Assembly (NCBI GenBank): GCA_030248195.1
Contig: JASAND010028355.1
Coordinates: 1 to 64,000 of the forward strand
Direction of reading: 5' to 3'
Origin: Trissonchulus latispiculum
Lineage: Eukaryota; Nematoda; Enoplea; Enoplida; Ironidae
Length of the DNA stretch: 64,000 bases
Positions 62,468-64,000 of this stretch are shown here, one piece after another. A program made the position numbers and the translations under genes. Within the stretch, counting starts at the first letter, position 1. Every line of letters starts with the position of its first letter. The notes below the pieces were generated by a model. That model was given only the letters and a program-made list of their open reading frames with translations. It was not told where the DNA came from and searched no databases.

Positions 62468-64000
62468 TCAATCGTGATCACCTAACCCTCGCCCCCTGAG
62501 AAAACTTGTTAAATCTAAATTGGCCAGACGATCATTAAATACACTGAGACTTTTTGCTTCGACTACGTTTTTTGGTAGAGTATTCCAAGCTCTTATAATC
62601 CTATGAAAGAACAAATTTTGCAAGAAAGTTCTGCCTGTATTAGGAGGCAGCATTAAGCGTAGACTGTGGCTCCGTGTAGGTGCTGGCGGTGCGAAACAAA
62701 ATAAGTCGTCAAAATTTAAATCCACCTTTTTGTGGATAATCTTATATAACAAATTTAGGTCAAAGATAATTCTTCGATGTTCTAACGACTGAACACCTAG
62801 ATCGCGTAACCTCGACATGTAAGGCAGATTTCTTAAACACGGAATACGCTTTGTAAATTTTCTTTGAACATTTTCAATTAGGTCGATGTCTTTCAGTAAA
62901 TAAGGTGACCAGATTTCCGTGCCACATTCGACGATGGGTCTAACGTAAGTTGTAAACATCTTTAAAAGAAAAGATTTCGTTCTGGTTTTAAACGCTCGAA
63001 AAATGAGAGACTGTACAGCCATTGCCTTGCGATAAACTTTTGTACAGTGCTCACTAAATTTAAAGTTGCCACTAATACTAAAACCAAGGTCATTAAACGA
63101 AGTTTCCACGGGAAGTGCTTCGTTATTTATAGTATAAACCGGGGGAACTGAGTGGTTTCCAAAAACACAAACAGAACACTTTTTAATGGCAAGATTTAGT
63201 TGCCATTTAGAAGACCACTCGTACACCCGGGTCAAATCATCTTGCAAATCAAGACTAAAGGGAGATTTTCTGTCGACTCCTACGTACAGTTTCACGTCGT
63301 CAGCGTATATGAGAATTTTGCTATACTTGATGCATTTAACCAGATCATTGATAAAGATAAGAAAGAGAACAGGACCTAGTACTGTACCTTGTGGTACCCC
63401 GCTAGTGACATTTGCCCGATCCGATCTACAGTTACCGATTTGAACAAACTGAGTTCTATTAACTAGAAACGCTTCTATCCATTTGAGGAGTTTTCCTTTA
63501 ATGCCGTATTTTTCGATTTTATAAATCAGTTTCTGGTGAGATACTGTATCAAACGCCTTTGCAAAATCTAAAAAACAACAGTGGACAGCTTTTCCGCCTG
63601 AAACTATTTCTGCCCAGTCCTTTAAAGATTTCATAACATTTGTAACTGTAGACCGCTTTTTTAGAAAGCCATGCTGCTGAGGGCAAAAAAGTTTATTCAA
63701 TTGAAAAAACTCCAAGAGAACATCTCGTACAATGCTTTCCATAATTTTACAACATACAACGGTTAAACTTACAGGTCTATAATTTACTGGCTTAGAAACA
63801 TCGCCCTTACGTTTATAAATAGGGGAAATTTTACCTACTAACCAATTTTTTGGCAATTCGCCTGACTGAAAACTTCTCTCAAAGATGTATGCTAAAGGTT
63901 TTGAAATAGAATGTTTAACGCGTTTTAGAAAATACCCGGAAAAACCATCTGGGCCACATGACAACTTGTTAGGTAGTTTGTTTAGATGACTCAAAATCAA
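62468..64000 (-). CDS. Non-LTR retrotransposon RT (CR1/Jockey type), 3' part
   Basis: The frame is intact for 510 residues and continues beyond the window. It shows CGPDGFSGYFLK, NYRPVSLTVVCCK, FLDFAKAFDTVSHQKL, TSGVPQGTVLGPVLFLIFIN and ILIYADDVKLY, the standard non-LTR RT motifs with catalytic YADD. The C-terminal thumb and tail (RHSLR-like SHSLRLMLP, FFHRIIRAWNTLP) are those of CR1/Jockey elements. It ends GRGLGDHD with a stop at 62468. The 3' end abuts a CTT repeat and the decayed gag. An endonuclease would lie upstream, outside the window. Confidence 0.93.
   Translation of the reverse strand: MILSHLNKLPNKLSCGPDGFSGYFLKRVKHSISKPLAYIFERSFQSGELPKNWLVGKISPIYKRKGDVSKPVNYRPVSLTVVCCKIMESIVRDVLLEFFQLNKLFCPQQHGFLKKRSTVTNVMKSLKDWAEIVSGGKAVHCCFLDFAKAFDTVSHQKLIYKIEKYGIKGKLLKWIEAFLVNRTQFVQIGNCRSDRANVTSGVPQGTVLGPVLFLIFINDLVKCIKYSKILIYADDVKLYVGVDRKSPFSLDLQDDLTRVYEWSSKWQLNLAIKKCSVCVFGNHSVPPVYTINNEALPVETSFNDLGFSISGNFKFSEHCTKVYRKAMAVQSLIFRAFKTRTKSFLLKMFTTYVRPIVECGTEIWSPYLLKDIDLIENVQRKFTKRIPCLRNLPYMSRLRDLGVQSLEHRRIIFDLNLLYKIIHKKVDLNFDDLFCFAPPAPTRSHSLRLMLPPNTGRTFLQNLFFHRIIRAWNTLPKNVVEAKSLSVFNDRLANLDLTSFLRGRGLGDHD

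Overview
This 64 kb window is nuclear DNA from an invertebrate animal, possibly a nematode-like ecdysozoan; that placement is an inference and weakly held. It is AT-rich. Its host genes are intron-split: the 3' end of a phosphatidylethanolamine-binding protein gene, a complete 5-HT2-like serotonin receptor, and a DEG/ENaC channel gene. Most of the rest is transposable elements, many of them nested.

Layout. At 1-1594 (+) are the last two exons of the PEBP gene, with two foldback elements in the intron. At 2728-21669 is an 18.9 kb Ty3/gypsy-type LTR element, the most striking object here. It has 1.6 kb LTRs. One continuous ORF holds, in order, Gag, a class-I Env-like glycoprotein (signal peptide, RPKR cleavage site, fusion-peptide-like segment, membrane anchor), two aspartic protease domains and reverse transcriptase. 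RNase H, integrase and a C-terminal OTU-type cysteine protease domain follow after frame breaks. Downstream are two related small proteins with a shared Cys pattern, the second preceded by a 3' splice site, and a GTCAGC-rich minisatellite open in all three forward frames. At 22-25.4 kb are BEL/Pao remnants and MITEs. From 25.4 to 34.1 kb I see little beyond a SINE-like repeat.

At 34116-39540 (+) the receptor is encoded by three phase-compatible exons (487 aa); its first intron hosts foldback elements. At 39776-42896 (-) is an internally deleted gypsy element with 130-bp LTRs and a 5-bp target duplication. From 43260 to about 58.5 kb (-) is the DEG/ENaC gene. Eight exons from 43260 to 56929 chain with matching splice phases, and two more carrying C-type-lectin-like sequence lie upstream. 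The predicted ectodomain therefore joins lectin-like and Thr-rich mucin-like modules to a DEG/ENaC core. The N-terminus and first membrane segment are not in the window. One intron contains a 6.2 kb BEL/Pao element (47958-54200), which is itself interrupted by three further elements. At 59.4-62.3 kb (-) is a decayed gag plus an unrecognised ORF, and at 62468-64000 (-) the 3' part of a CR1/Jockey-type LINE that runs off the window.

How it fits together: two neuronal-type membrane proteins sit in a landscape shaped by nested insertions. The small TIR elements repeatedly show arrays of one short motif near their ends, and three of them share an internal core despite unrelated ends. In the giant element, four apparent frame breaks all shift the same way, so either decay or assembly indels could explain them. 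All calls come from reading the sequence; no database search was run.
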